Assembly: GCA_030691865.1 (NCBI GenBank)
Contig: JAUYDL010000004.1
Span: 1-30,689 of the forward strand
Length of the DNA: 30,689 nt
Source: Candidatus Omnitrophota bacterium
GTDB taxonomy: Bacteria > Omnitrophota > Gorgyraeia > Gygaellales > Profunditerraquicolaceae
Direction: 5' to 3'
Part shown: positions 1-8,766 of the stretch, piece by piece
Numbering within the stretch: the first letter of the stretch is position 1
How the letters are laid out: each line of letters begins with the position of its first letter
Notes under the pieces: model-generated
Database searches by the model: none
Told to the model about the DNA's origin: nothing
What the model saw: the letters and a program-made list of their open reading frames with translations, nothing else
Made by a program: the position numbers and the translations under genes

Positions 1-28
1 TACAATCTGGGATTTAAGTCAACAAAAA

Positions 29-367
29 TCAACCGATTTGTTCACTTAATTTTACCGAGGCAGTAAGCTGGACATTTAGGGTGTGGAGAAATAAAATATG
101 CATTAACTTTCCTTGATTTACCGCTAAAATACTCCCTTTCATCTTGCAAAAGAAATGCTCCCGTTTCTGTTTGGTATTTCTTTCTTTCAAGACATACAAA
201 TAAGGCTTAGACTGGATTTCATCAGCGCTTTTAATCGGTTTAATAATATAAGCAAAATGCCTGCGCACCACGCTATGCACGCCCTCATTATCAGCTACCT
301 CAGAGCTAGCGATTATTTTACGGCCCCGATTAGGGAAAGTCAGGTTTTTATAGAGTAGGTCTCTCAT
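29..367 (-). CDS. Small hypothetical protein (112 aa)
   Basis: I do not recognise a family. The product is basic, has no evident signal peptide or membrane segment, and contains a VVRRHFAYIIKPI stretch and a Lys/Arg-rich middle. The frame stays open upstream to a TTG at 433, but I chose the ATG at 367 because AAGGA lies 4 bases before it and a promoter-like pair (TTGATT, 17 bp, CATACT) sits at 438-466. A TTG start would fall almost on the predicted transcription start. The gene is separated from plsY by a palindromic repeat and appears to be its own unit. It could still be a spurious ORF, but the ribosome site and promoter argue for a real gene. Confidence 0.5.
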   Translation of the reverse strand: MRDLLYKNLTFPNRGRKIIASSEVADNEGVHSVVRRHFAYIIKPIKSADEIQSKPYLYVLKERNTKQKREHFFCKMKGSILAVNQGKLMHILFLHTLNVQLTASVKLSEQIG

Positions 368-437
368 ATTTTCCTTAAAATCAATCCCCTGATTTTTGCC
401 TAGGATTGATACTGAGAAGGTATTTAATTTCAACTAA

Positions 438-466
438 AGTATGCAAGCAAAAAAAGGCAAAATCAA
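438..466 (-). promoter_or_regulatory. Putative sigma-70 promoter for the left-edge gene
   Basis: On the minus strand a TTGATT -35 (466-461) and a CATACT -10 (443-438) are separated by 17 bp. The predicted start near 431 would give a leader of about 64 nt before the ATG at 367. The motifs are similar to, but weaker than, the promoters at 16411 and 24711. Confidence 0.4.
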
Positions 467-515
467 TACAATTTGGCCTAAAAAAGAAAGCGCTTGCTTG
501 AGTTTTTAAAACAAG

Positions 516-536
516 GGGGACGGTTGAACCGTCCCC
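516..536. repeat. GGGGACGGTT palindrome, possible plsY terminator
   Basis: Ten-base arms GGGGACGGTT and AACCGTCCCC flank a single central base. On the minus strand the hairpin starts 7 nt after the plsY stop and is followed by CTTGTTTT, so it may end the long operon. The same arm sequence recurs in the larger hairpin at 25701-25755, so this looks like a dispersed palindromic (REP-like) element that could also serve as a terminator. Confidence 0.6.
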
Positions 537-542
537 TAGTTT

Positions 543-1163
543 TTAGAGGCGGGGTTCTTTGCCTTGGAAGATCCTAACCAGATTGGCTTTATGCCGGATA
601 ATTACAAAAATACAGAGCAACAGACTCAAATTAATAAGCATCAAAGGAAGCTTAAACAGAAGAGAAAAAACTACTAAAGCGATGGCGCTGCAAATCGAAG
701 CTAATGAAACTATCCTAAAAGCAAAGAAAACAATAAACCAGATTAAAATTAATAGCCCGATCACTGAATTTAAGCCGGCAATTTTTAAGGAAATACCGAC
801 CAAAACACCAAAAGTTGTGGCGATCCCCTTGCCTCCTTTAAACCGCAAAAATATCGTCCAGTTATGCCCACAAATACAGGATAAGCCCATAAGTATACGT
901 AGATTTTGAGCCTGCAACAAAACGGGTTTATCCCAAAAAAAGTTTCCCAAAAAAACAACTACCGCAAATCCTTTTAGTATGTCCAGGAGCAAAACCATGA
1001 CTGCCGGCCCTTTACCTAAAGCGCGCAGGGCATTAGTGGCACCCACATTGCCTGAGCCAACTTTACGGATATCAATTCCTTTTAGCATCCTGCCAAAAAG
1101 ATAAGCTGTAGGCAGGGAACCAATAAGATAGCTAGCTAGTAGCGCGACGACTGTCAGAACCAT
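543..1163 (-). CDS. plsY: Acyl-phosphate:glycerol-3-phosphate acyltransferase PlsY
   Basis: PlsY is an integral membrane enzyme that moves an acyl group from acyl-phosphate to the sn-1 position of glycerol-3-phosphate, the first step of phospholipid synthesis in most bacteria. The 206-aa product has the expected all-helical hydrophobic profile and the three signature loops: GSLPTAYL near residue 16, VGSGNVGATNALR near residue 36, and GHNWTIFLRFKGGKG near residue 99, a glycine-rich phosphate-binding loop. Its start overlaps the end of pgsA by 32 bp. No good ribosome site is close to the ATG, so translation probably depends on coupling to pgsA. It is the last gene of the long operon. Confidence 0.96.
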   Translation of the reverse strand: MVLTVVALLASYLIGSLPTAYLFGRMLKGIDIRKVGSGNVGATNALRALGKGPAVMVLLLDILKGFAVVVFLGNFFWDKPVLLQAQNLRILMGLSCICGHNWTIFLRFKGGKGIATTFGVLVGISLKIAGLNSVIGLLILIWFIVFFAFRIVSLASICSAIALVVFSLLFKLPLMLINLSLLLCIFVIIRHKANLVRIFQGKEPRL

Positions 1164-1695
1164 ATAAAATTTTGAATCCTCTGTTTACATAATCTATCCC
1201 TGAAATAACCGTAAAGATTACCGCCGGCCACCAGATCAACATCGCCAGCTTCCATTGCAATAAAACACAAATCACCGAAAGCATCTGAAAAGTAGTAGTC
1301 AGTTTTCCCCATTTGGTGGGATGAACATATAAATTCTGTTTAACCATGTAGATAACCACTGCCCCCATTATGATAATTAGGTCCCGGGAGATCACAATAA
1401 AACTCACCCAGAGCGGAAATTTTAAGGCCAACCGGCAGATCGGTGATAAGAATATAAAAGCGCTCATTAACAAAAGCTTATCTCCCAGGGGGTCTAAAAT
1501 CAATCCTGCTGTTGATTGCATTTTAGCTTTCCTGGCGACATAACCGTCTAAACCATCAGAAATAACACCCAGGAGAAATATAGCCAAAGCCAAATTTTTT
1601 AAATACATCCTTTCTGGCGTATAATATAACAAGCAGGCAATAAAAAATGGAACGCTTAAAATACGAAAGGTTGAAATCTTATTAGCAATATTCAT
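1132..1695 (-). CDS. pgsA: CDP-diacylglycerol--glycerol-3-phosphate 3-phosphatidyltransferase
   Basis: This membrane enzyme makes phosphatidylglycerol phosphate from CDP-diacylglycerol and glycerol-3-phosphate. The 187-aa product carries the full CDP-alcohol phosphatidyltransferase motif (DxxDGxxAR, 8 residues, GxxxDxxxD), with D47, D50, G51, A54, R55, G64, D68 and D72 all present, plus several hydrophobic helices. The ATG overlaps the lepB stop as ATGA. Its neighbour plsY supplies the preceding branch of phospholipid synthesis. Related CDP-alcohol transferases are possible, but the N-terminal NIANKISTFRI matches PgsA best. Confidence 0.93.
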   Translation of the reverse strand: MNIANKISTFRILSVPFFIACLLYYTPERMYLKNLALAIFLLGVISDGLDGYVARKAKMQSTAGLILDPLGDKLLLMSAFIFLSPICRLALKFPLWVSFIVISRDLIIIMGAVVIYMVKQNLYVHPTKWGKLTTTFQMLSVICVLLQWKLAMLIWWPAVIFTVISGIDYVNRGFKILYGSDSRRATS

Positions 1696-2267
1696 TTAAT
1701 TAATTTTATACGTTGTAGCGGCCAATAGATAATCATCGCTTTCCCAAGTAAATTATTTTTGGGCACAAACCCCCAGTAACGGCTATCTTTAGAATTAGCA
1801 GAATTATCCCCTAAAACAAAATAGCTATCCAGAGGTACAACCAACTTTTCGCCCGGTGAACCCAATTGGCCACCATTGTAATAATAAATCTGGTTAAAAA
1901 TCGCCTCCGGAGCGGGTTTATCATTGATATAGATTGAACCACCTTTAATTTCAACCACATCACCGGGAAGCCCCACTAACCTTTTAATAAAATCCTTGCT
2001 CTTATCTTCCGGATAAATAAAAACAATCACGTCCCCTCTTTTTGGCTGCCGCAGTGCAGGCAGGCGCAAGTTGGTAAAAGGAATTTTTGCTCCATAAATA
2101 AATTTATTTACCAGAATCAGGTCCCCTTTAATTAAAGTCATACGCATTGACCCAGTGGGAATCTTAAAGGCCTGGATCACAAATGTACGAATAACCATAG
2201 CCAGCAGGAAAGCTATGATGATAGATTCAACCCAATCACGTAATACAGATTTCTTTTTCAAACTCAT
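1692..2267 (-). CDS. lepB: Signal peptidase I
   Basis: Signal peptidase I is a membrane-anchored Ser/Lys protease that cleaves signal peptides from exported proteins. From the chosen start the product is 191 aa. It has one N-terminal membrane helix (about residues 12-31), the catalytic serine in PTGSM (S40), the general-base lysine in FIKRLVGLPGD (K95), and the C-terminal GDNSANSKDSR box. The frame is open to an ATG at 2357, inside lepA, but the ATG at 2267 overlaps the lepA stop as ATGA and puts the membrane helix at the normal distance, so the 30-residue extension is almost certainly not made. Confidence 0.95.
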   Translation of the reverse strand: MSLKKKSVLRDWVESIIIAFLLAMVIRTFVIQAFKIPTGSMRMTLIKGDLILVNKFIYGAKIPFTNLRLPALRQPKRGDVIVFIYPEDKSKDFIKRLVGLPGDVVEIKGGSIYINDKPAPEAIFNQIYYYNGGQLGSPGEKLVVPLDSYFVLGDNSANSKDSRYWGFVPKNNLLGKAMIIYWPLQRIKLIK

Positions 2268-4063
2268 ATTTTTAATACCTCCAGAAAAGCCTCTTGTGGT
2301 ATCTGGACCTTGCCAAACTGTTTTAATCTCTTCTTGCCTTTTTTCTGAGTTTCCCAAAGTTTACGCTTACGGGTAATATCTCCTCCGGAACATTTACTGG
2401 TGGCATTTTTACCGACGCAGCGCACTTTTTCCGAAGCCAGAATCTGACTGCCTACTGAGGCCTGAATAGTTACCTCAAAGAGTTGCCGCGGAATCAGCTC
2501 CTTGAGCTTAGAAACTAAAAGGTGCGCGCGACTTGTAGCTTTTTCTTTAAACATCAAAAAGGAAAAGGCATCGCAAATCTGGCCATTTAGCAATATATCA
2601 AGTTTAACTAATTTTGTCGGCAGATATTCCTTAACCTCGTAATCCATAGAGCCATAACCTCGGGTGATCGATTTCATACGATCATAAAAATCCACAATGA
2701 TTTCAGAGAGCGGTATCGAAAATACTACTTTTACGCGATCCTCCCCTAAATATTCATTGGAAACAAATACTCCTCTGCGTGATTTAGTAAAATCGCAAAC
2801 TGCCTCTATAGAATCAACCGGCACAATCATAAGCAGGCTAGCAAATGGCTCCTGCGCCTCCTGGATATCGCCAGAGGCAGGAAGCTTCATCGGCGTATCT
2901 ACTTCAATAAGTTGGCCGGACTTTGTTTTTATGCGGTAAACTACATTAGGCACGGTAAGAATAAGATTTAAGCCATACTCGCGCTCAAGCCTTTCTTGAA
3001 CAATCTCCATATGCAAAAGGCCCAGAAAGCCGCAACGAAAACCTGTTCCAAATGACTGGGAATTTTCCGGTTCAAACACAAAAGAAGCATCGGAAAGCTT
3101 TAATTTATCCAGGGCATCGCGCAATTCCGGAAAATCCGCAGGATTAACCGGATAAATACCGCAAAAAACCAAGGGTTTTACTTTGCGGTAACCGGGCAAA
3201 GCCTGGGCACAGGGATTCTTCGGATCGGTAATTGTATCTCCGATAATTACCTCCCGAGGATCACGCATGTTAGCGGTAAAATACCCAACCTCACCGCAGG
3301 TCAAGCTATCCACATCAGAATATTTCAAGTCTTTAAAAACACCCAGCTCTTCGATTTTATAAACCTTGCCGGCATGAAACATCTTCAACTGTGTTTTAGG
3401 AGTAATCGCCCCATCAATAATTTTTACAAAAACTACCACCCCTTTAAAAGCATCAAAACGGCAGTCGAAAATTAAAGCTTTAAGCGGGCTATCCATTTGG
3501 CCGCCGGGGCTAGGAATTGTTTCGATAATCCTATCCAAAATTTCAGTAACCCCCAGGCCTTCTTTGGCTGAAGCCAGGATAATCTCTTCTTCTTTAAAAC
3601 CCAAGACACTCTCTACCTGCATTTTAACCCGGGGCACATCGGCGGAAATTAAATCCACCTTATTAATCACCGGGATAACATGCAGATTGTTTTCTAAAGC
3701 CAAATAATAATTTGCCACGGTTTGCGCTTGGATCCCCTGGCCGGCATCTACCAGCAACACTGCACCTTCACAAGCAGCTAAGGATTTAGATACTTCGTAA
3801 GTAAAATCTACATGGCCGGGAGTATCAATAAGGTTTAAAATATACTCTTGATTAAATTTCTTGGAAAAATAATTCAACCTGACCATAGAGGCCTTAATCG
3901 TAATGCCTCGTTCCTTTTCCAACTCCATATCATCTAGGAGCAGATCACCTTTATGCCGCTTATCAACCGCTCCGGTTATCTCTAATATCCGGTCAGCCAA
4001 AGTAGATTTACCATGGTCAATATGCGCAATAATCGAAAAATTCCTAAGTAGTGTCCTATCCAT
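2264..4063 (-). CDS. lepA: Elongation factor 4 (LepA)
   Basis: LepA is a ribosome-associated translational GTPase of the EF-G group that acts on stalled or pre-translocated ribosomes and in 30S biogenesis. The 599-aa length is typical. The G1 loop AHIDHGKS (13-20), the RGIT switch, DTPGHVDF and NKVDL are intact. The C-terminus has the LepA-specific domain (GQICDAFSFL, CSGGDITRKRKLWETQKKGK) in place of EF-G domain IV. The start overlaps the end of cmk by 8 bp and the stop overlaps the lepB start. Confidence 0.98.
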   Translation of the reverse strand: MDRTLLRNFSIIAHIDHGKSTLADRILEITGAVDKRHKGDLLLDDMELEKERGITIKASMVRLNYFSKKFNQEYILNLIDTPGHVDFTYEVSKSLAACEGAVLLVDAGQGIQAQTVANYYLALENNLHVIPVINKVDLISADVPRVKMQVESVLGFKEEEIILASAKEGLGVTEILDRIIETIPSPGGQMDSPLKALIFDCRFDAFKGVVVFVKIIDGAITPKTQLKMFHAGKVYKIEELGVFKDLKYSDVDSLTCGEVGYFTANMRDPREVIIGDTITDPKNPCAQALPGYRKVKPLVFCGIYPVNPADFPELRDALDKLKLSDASFVFEPENSQSFGTGFRCGFLGLLHMEIVQERLEREYGLNLILTVPNVVYRIKTKSGQLIEVDTPMKLPASGDIQEAQEPFASLLMIVPVDSIEAVCDFTKSRRGVFVSNEYLGEDRVKVVFSIPLSEIIVDFYDRMKSITRGYGSMDYEVKEYLPTKLVKLDILLNGQICDAFSFLMFKEKATSRAHLLVSKLKELIPRQLFEVTIQASVGSQILASEKVRCVGKNATSKCSGGDITRKRKLWETQKKGKKRLKQFGKVQIPQEAFLEVLKI

Positions 4064-4712
4064 TTAGTAACTTAAACATCTTCTCTACCACCTGCTCTAT
4101 AGAAAGATTAGTAGTATCAATATAAATTGCGTCAGGCGCTTGGCGTAAAGGTGAAGTTTGGCGGGTAGAATCAATTTTATCCCGATTAGCTAAATCCTTA
4201 GCCACTTCATTCTCTGCTACCTTCTGGCTTAAACCTTTTAATTCCTTGAAACGCCGCTGGATCCGCACTTCTGCAGAAGCATCAATAAAAAACTTTTTCT
4301 GGGCATGCGGAAAAACTACCGTGCCGATATCCCTGCCGTCTAAAACACAATCTCCTTTTTCCTTAAATTCTCTTTGCATCTTCACCAATACCTGACGCAC
4401 CTCTTTAATCTTAGCCACATCCGAGACAAACTGCGTGATCCGCGCCTTTCGGATAGCCAAAGAAACATCCTCTCCGTCAAGCATAACCGTTAATGACCCA
4501 TCTGGGTTGTTAAGCAAATCAATTTTAATCCCTAAAGCCAGCTGAATAATTCCTGGCTCATCATTTATGGGCACATTATTCTCTAAAGCCTTCAAAGTCA
4601 AAGCCCGATACATTGCACCGGTATCGATATAAAGAAAACCCAACCTTTTAGCTAAAATTTTAGCGACTGTACTTTTTCCTGCACCAGCTGGGCCATCAAT
4701 AGCAATAATCAT
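4056..4712 (-). CDS. cmk: Cytidylate kinase
   Basis: Cmk phosphorylates CMP and dCMP to the diphosphates in the cytosol. The 218-aa product has a P-loop GPAGAGKST (7-15), the FLYIDTGAMYRALT nucleotide-binding segment, the Cmk signature DGRDIGTVVFP, and the RRFKEL lid region. The ATG overlaps the tyrA stop as ATGA. In many bacteria cmk neighbours aro genes or rpsA; here it sits between tyrA and lepA. Confidence 0.97.
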   Translation of the reverse strand: MIIAIDGPAGAGKSTVAKILAKRLGFLYIDTGAMYRALTLKALENNVPINDEPGIIQLALGIKIDLLNNPDGSLTVMLDGEDVSLAIRKARITQFVSDVAKIKEVRQVLVKMQREFKEKGDCVLDGRDIGTVVFPHAQKKFFIDASAEVRIQRRFKELKGLSQKVAENEVAKDLANRDKIDSTRQTSPLRQAPDAIYIDTTNLSIEQVVEKMFKLLNG

Positions 4713-5539
4713 CCTAACTTTTCTCGTTTTTTTCGGGCCTTCAGTAGAATTTTTGTAAGCCGTCTCTTATTTTTACTTTTTAAGGCGAGCTTTAAAGCGG
4801 TGAGATTTGACTGAAAAGACGATAAGGCGGTCAATAAGTTACTGCGATTACTTAGAAATATTTCACTCCAGAGATTTGGGTCAGAACTAGAAATTCGCGT
4901 AGTATCTCTTAGGCCGCTAGAACTCAAACCTAAACATTGATCCGGAATCGAGTTAATCAAGGAAAAAGCTACGGCATGCGGCAGGTGACTGGTAAGTGCC
5001 AGGATCTGATCGTGCTTTTTTGCGGAGAGAATAACAATGTCAGCGCCCAATTTTTTCCAAAGCAGCTTAACCTTATTTAAAGCGTAGTTATTAGTTTTAA
5101 TCGTAGGAGTAATAATGCAAATTGAGCCTTTAAAAATACTATCTTCTAAATTAGCAATCCCTTTTTTCTCCGAGCCGGCCAAAGGATGAGTTCCCAAAAA
5201 GTTAGGAATAAGAGCGCTTAATTTAGAGACAATGCGCTCTTTGGTGCTACCAACATCAATAACAATGCAGTCTTTTTTTAATTTTTTTACAATTCTTAAG
5301 GCAAGATCAATAATTGTATCAATCGGTGTGGCTAAGATAACTAAATCCGCATCAGCCACCACATCCAAAGATGCACCGATGCCATCAATAGCACCGACCT
5401 TTTTAGCTAATCTGGCATTTTTCTGATGCCGGCTTAAACCAATGACTTGGCCGGCTAAACGCTGTTTCTTTAAAGCTAAGCCTAAAGATCCTCCGATTAA
5501 ACCTGTGCCGATAATTACGACTTTATTAAACATTTTCAT
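4709..5539 (-). CDS. tyrA: Prephenate dehydrogenase (TyrA family)
   Basis: This enzyme oxidatively decarboxylates prephenate to 4-hydroxyphenylpyruvate, the committed step to tyrosine; some homologues use arogenate instead. The 276-aa product has an N-terminal Rossmann loop GTGLIGGSLG (11-20), the family motif GTHPLAGSEKKG with the active-site histidine H118, and an all-helical C-terminal domain containing HLPHAVAFSL. There is no fused chorismate mutase or ACT domain. The ATG overlaps the stop of the DAHP synthase gene, and a second in-frame ATG lies two codons downstream. The sequence does not settle substrate or NAD/NADP preference. Confidence 0.93.
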   Translation of the reverse strand: MKMFNKVVIIGTGLIGGSLGLALKKQRLAGQVIGLSRHQKNARLAKKVGAIDGIGASLDVVADADLVILATPIDTIIDLALRIVKKLKKDCIVIDVGSTKERIVSKLSALIPNFLGTHPLAGSEKKGIANLEDSIFKGSICIITPTIKTNNYALNKVKLLWKKLGADIVILSAKKHDQILALTSHLPHAVAFSLINSIPDQCLGLSSSGLRDTTRISSSDPNLWSEIFLSNRSNLLTALSSFQSNLTALKLALKSKNKRRLTKILLKARKKREKLG

Positions 5540-6555
5540 GAAATTTTTCTTCCTACTGAATTAGCCACGCCTCTGAGCTTACTCACCAGATTAAAAAATT
5601 TGCTCGGAATAAGTGACTGCGCTCCGTCAGAAACTGCCTCTTCCGGATGATTATGCACTTCTATAATTAAACCATCGGCTCCGGCGGCAATAGCGGCACA
5701 AGATAAAGCCGGCACCCAGCTCCATTTTCCGGCAGCATGCGACGGATCAACAATAATCGGTAAATGCGAAAGTTGTTTGGTTACCGGTACTGCGCTGATA
5801 TCTAAAGTATTGCGTGTAGAATCTTCAAAAGTGCGGATTCCTCTCTCGCAAAGAATTACCGAAAAATTCCCACCGCTTAATATGTATTCCGCAGACATGA
5901 GCATGTCTTTAACCGTAGAAGCCATCCCTCGTTTTAAAACCACGGGCCTTTTAGTAGCACCCACCTCTTTTAAAAGATTAAAATTCTGCATATTACGGCA
6001 GCCAATTTGCAGAACATCCACATAGTCGGCAACCAAACCCACATCCCGGCTATCCATAACTTCACTTACTGTAACTAAACCTAACTCATTGCCTACTTCT
6101 TTGAGCATTTGCAAGCCGGCTTTACCTAAACCCTGAAAACTATAAGGAGAGGTTCGAGGTTTAAAAGCGCCTCCGCGCAGTACAGTTGCCCCAGCCTTTT
6201 TCACTTGGCGGCCAATTTCAAATAAACTATCAATATTTTCAATAGTACATGGCCCGGCCATAATTACTACTTCTTTGCCGCCGATTTTTACACCCTTACC
6301 CAAATCAATTACTGAATCCTCTTTCTTAAACTCCCGGGAAACTAATCGAAATGGTGAAAGCACCGGAATAACATTTTCTACTCCCGGAAAAACCTCCAAA
6401 GGCGTAACACGTAATACATCCTCCGGCCCAATAACACCAATGATTGTTCTCTCTGACCCCTTGGAAACATGCACAGTTAGGCCGAGTGCCTTTACTTTTT
6501 CAATAATATGCTCGACTTGCTCTGTGCTAGCATCAGGCTTTAAAACAATAATCAT
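5536..6555 (-). CDS. aroF: 3-deoxy-7-phosphoheptulonate (DAHP) synthase, AroF/AroA-beta type
   Basis: DAHP synthase condenses phosphoenolpyruvate and erythrose-4-phosphate, the entry step of the shikimate pathway. From the chosen start the product is 339 aa. It has an N-terminal ferredoxin-like regulatory domain (about residues 1-70, MIIVLKPDASTEQV) followed by a TIM barrel with AGPC (100-103), RGGAFKPRTSPYSFQG (127-142), VLKRGM and IIVDPSHAAGK. This is the layout of Thermotoga/Bacillus-type enzymes, in which the N-terminal domain mediates feedback control by Tyr or Phe. The frame opens at 6594, but the ATG at 6555 has AGGAG about 9 bases upstream and matches the family N-terminus. Confidence 0.95.
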   Translation of the reverse strand: MIIVLKPDASTEQVEHIIEKVKALGLTVHVSKGSERTIIGVIGPEDVLRVTPLEVFPGVENVIPVLSPFRLVSREFKKEDSVIDLGKGVKIGGKEVVIMAGPCTIENIDSLFEIGRQVKKAGATVLRGGAFKPRTSPYSFQGLGKAGLQMLKEVGNELGLVTVSEVMDSRDVGLVADYVDVLQIGCRNMQNFNLLKEVGATKRPVVLKRGMASTVKDMLMSAEYILSGGNFSVILCERGIRTFEDSTRNTLDISAVPVTKQLSHLPIIVDPSHAAGKWSWVPALSCAAIAAGADGLIIEVHNHPEEAVSDGAQSLIPSKFFNLVSKLRGVANSVGRKIS

Positions 6556-6575
6556 TAATTTTTCTCCTTGTCTAC

Positions 6576-7697
6576 CTAGACAACACCGGCGCAATTCCGC
6601 TTAGCGCCGGGTGTTAAGACTTTACTTAATACTCTCAGGAATCTTTGATTTTCTTTTTGCGTGCCGATAGTCACACGGATAAAATTCTTCAGGCCATACT
6701 GGCCCATATCCCGGACAATCACTCCAAACTTAAGGCACGACCGAAATACTTCTTGGCTATCCCTGCCTACATCAACCAAAATAAAATTCGCCACTGAAAG
6801 CACATAGCCCAAACCCATTCTAGAGAGCTCCCGGTAAATAAAATCTTTACCCTCTAAAGTCATGCGGCGGGTCTTCTTTAAAAAATCTTTATCCTCTAAA
6901 GCGGCTAACCCGGCGGCCTGGGCTAAAAGATTAACATTAAACGGCTGCCTGATACGTTCCATGTAAGTTACTAACTCTGGTAGCGTAATCGCATAACCTA
7001 AACGCAACCCGGCTAAACCGTAGGCCTTAGAAAATGTCCTAAGAATAATAACCTTCTTTTTCTTTTTTAGATAACTCAAAGAATCCGGATAATCATCTAC
7101 ATCGATAAATGTATTATAAGCCTCATCAAAAACTACTACCACTGTCTCCGGTAGCGCGTTTATAAATTCCGCAACCTCATATTTAGTAACATAGGTTCCG
7201 GTGGGGTTGTTAGGATTGGCAATAAAAACCAGCTTGGTCTTTTTATCCACTAATTTTAACATTGCCCCCAGATCATATTTAAAATAGAGCAAAGGCGCCT
7301 TTTTAACTTTACGATCATTAACCTGGGCAATAATCTCATATTCCAAAAAAGTACCTTCGGAGGTAACGATATTTTCATCCGCCTCCATAAAAGTCTTAAT
7401 CACTACATCAATCAATTCATCCGAACCATTACCTAAAACAAAATTTTCGAGGGACAATCCAAAAAATTTAGCCAAGCGTTTTTTTAAATAAAATCCCTGC
7501 GCATCCGGATAACGGTTAATCCCGGATAGAGATCTTTTAATCGCGCTTATGGCTTTAGGTGATGGACCCCATGAATTTTCATTGGAAGCCAACTTAATTA
7601 CCTCTTTTAATCCCAACTGCCTCTTAGTTTCCTCTATCGGTTTGCCGGGAACATAAGGCTTAACTGCCAAGACACTTTTACGGATTAACGCTTTCAC
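6576..7697 (-). CDS. hisC: Class II aminotransferase, HisC family (probably also aromatic)
   Basis: This PLP enzyme belongs to the histidinol-phosphate aminotransferase family. Visible motifs are ASNENSWGPSPKA near the N-terminus, IANPNNPTG, FDEAYNTF, and TFSKAYGLAGLRLGY, which contains the PLP-binding lysine, followed by an arginine-containing C-terminal segment. It lies between pheA and the DAHP synthase gene with no other his genes in view. It may therefore transaminate phenylpyruvate and 4-hydroxyphenylpyruvate as well as, or instead of, histidinol phosphate; that is an inference from context. I prefer the GTG at 7697, which is 7 nt past the pheA stop with GGAG about 12 bases upstream. 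A TTG at 7715 would add six residues. Confidence 0.9.
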   Translation of the reverse strand: MKALIRKSVLAVKPYVPGKPIEETKRQLGLKEVIKLASNENSWGPSPKAISAIKRSLSGINRYPDAQGFYLKKRLAKFFGLSLENFVLGNGSDELIDVVIKTFMEADENIVTSEGTFLEYEIIAQVNDRKVKKAPLLYFKYDLGAMLKLVDKKTKLVFIANPNNPTGTYVTKYEVAEFINALPETVVVVFDEAYNTFIDVDDYPDSLSYLKKKKKVIILRTFSKAYGLAGLRLGYAITLPELVTYMERIRQPFNVNLLAQAAGLAALEDKDFLKKTRRMTLEGKDFIYRELSRMGLGYVLSVANFILVDVGRDSQEVFRSCLKFGVIVRDMGQYGLKNFIRVTIGTQKENQRFLRVLSKVLTPGAKRNCAGVV

Positions 7698-7704
7698 TTT
7701 TAGT

Positions 7705-8766
7705 TTATTCTCCAATAGGATAAGAACCTAATATTTTTAAATAACTACATTTACGCTCTAATTCATTCAGCGCTTTCTTAATTAAACCATCCTCCTGATG
7801 GCCCAGGATATCTACAAAAAAATAATACTCCCAAGCCTTCTTTTTTGAAGGCCGAGATTCAATCTTAGTAAGATTAACCCCGTATTTACGGAACGGCAAG
7901 AGCATCTCATATAAAGCGCCTACCCGGTCTTTAATCGAAAAAAACAAGCTCGTCTTATCCTTCCCTGTCCGGGCAGCGACATTTTTACCCACTACCAGAA
8001 AACGGGTAATATTATGCGAAGAATCCTGTATTCCGCTGGCCAGCACCTTTAGCCCGTAAACCTTAGAAGCCAAAAGCGAAGCAATCGCTGCGCTATTTTT
8101 TTCTTTTTTAGCCATTTCTGCTGCGCGCGTAGTACTAGAAACATCCACCAGCAAAGCATTGGGCAAATTCTTCTGCAACCAGATACGGCACTGCCCAAAA
8201 ACCTGCGGATTCGAATAAACATTACGGATCCTGTTCTTTACACAGTTAGTTAACAAATTATGCGTTACCTCCAAAATTATCTGCGAACAAATTTTTAGAT
8301 CGGAATCCACAAAAACATCCAGGGTGTGGCTCACCGCTCCTTCAATTGAATTTTCTATAGGCACTACCCCATAATCTGCGCTTGCCTTTTCCACCTCCAG
8401 AAAAACATCGGCAATACTGTTGCAGGCAACATAACTGACCTGAGAACCGAATTTTTTCATCGCCGCCAGATTAGTGAAACTCGCCTGCGGGCCAAGATAA
8501 GCGATCTTTAACGGCTTTTCCAAAGCTAAGCTGGCTGACATCACCTCACGATAAATCGCTTCCAGAGCGCTCTTTTTTAAAGGCCCTTTATTTAAACTAA
8601 AAATCCTGTTTAAAACCTGCCTCTCCCTTTCCGGCACGTAAATACTTTTGCCGGCATTAATTTTAATTTTGCCGATATCTTTAGTTGCCGCAGCGCGCAA
8701 ATTTAATAAATTAATTAACTTTCGATCGAGAAGATCAATCTTCTTACGCAATTTGTTCAGACTCAT
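7705..8766 (-). CDS. pheA: Bifunctional chorismate mutase / prephenate dehydratase
   Basis: The product converts chorismate to prephenate and then to phenylpyruvate. The 353 residues show three parts. An AroQ-type chorismate mutase occupies about residues 1-85 (LNKLRKKIDLLDRKLINLL). A prephenate dehydratase follows from about 86 to 265 (LGPQASFTN, PIENSIEG, the catalytic STTR with TTR at 212-214). The C-terminal ACT domain spans about 273-350 and carries the Phe-binding ESRP signature (303-306). Feedback inhibition by phenylalanine is therefore likely. GGAGG lies 6 bases before the ATG, which is inside the 3' end of scpB. Confidence 0.97.
   Translation of the reverse strand: MSLNKLRKKIDLLDRKLINLLNLRAAATKDIGKIKINAGKSIYVPERERQVLNRIFSLNKGPLKKSALEAIYREVMSASLALEKPLKIAYLGPQASFTNLAAMKKFGSQVSYVACNSIADVFLEVEKASADYGVVPIENSIEGAVSHTLDVFVDSDLKICSQIILEVTHNLLTNCVKNRIRNVYSNPQVFGQCRIWLQKNLPNALLVDVSSTTRAAEMAKKEKNSAAIASLLASKVYGLKVLASGIQDSSHNITRFLVVGKNVAARTGKDKTSLFFSIKDRVGALYEMLLPFRKYGVNLTKIESRPSKKKAWEYYFFVDILGHQEDGLIKKALNELERKCSYLKILGSYPIGE

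Noticed and set aside
2265..2357. The longer lepB frame starting at 2357
   Set aside because: The extra 30 residues lie inside lepA and are not part of the signal peptidase fold; the ATGA overlap at 2267 is a clear start.
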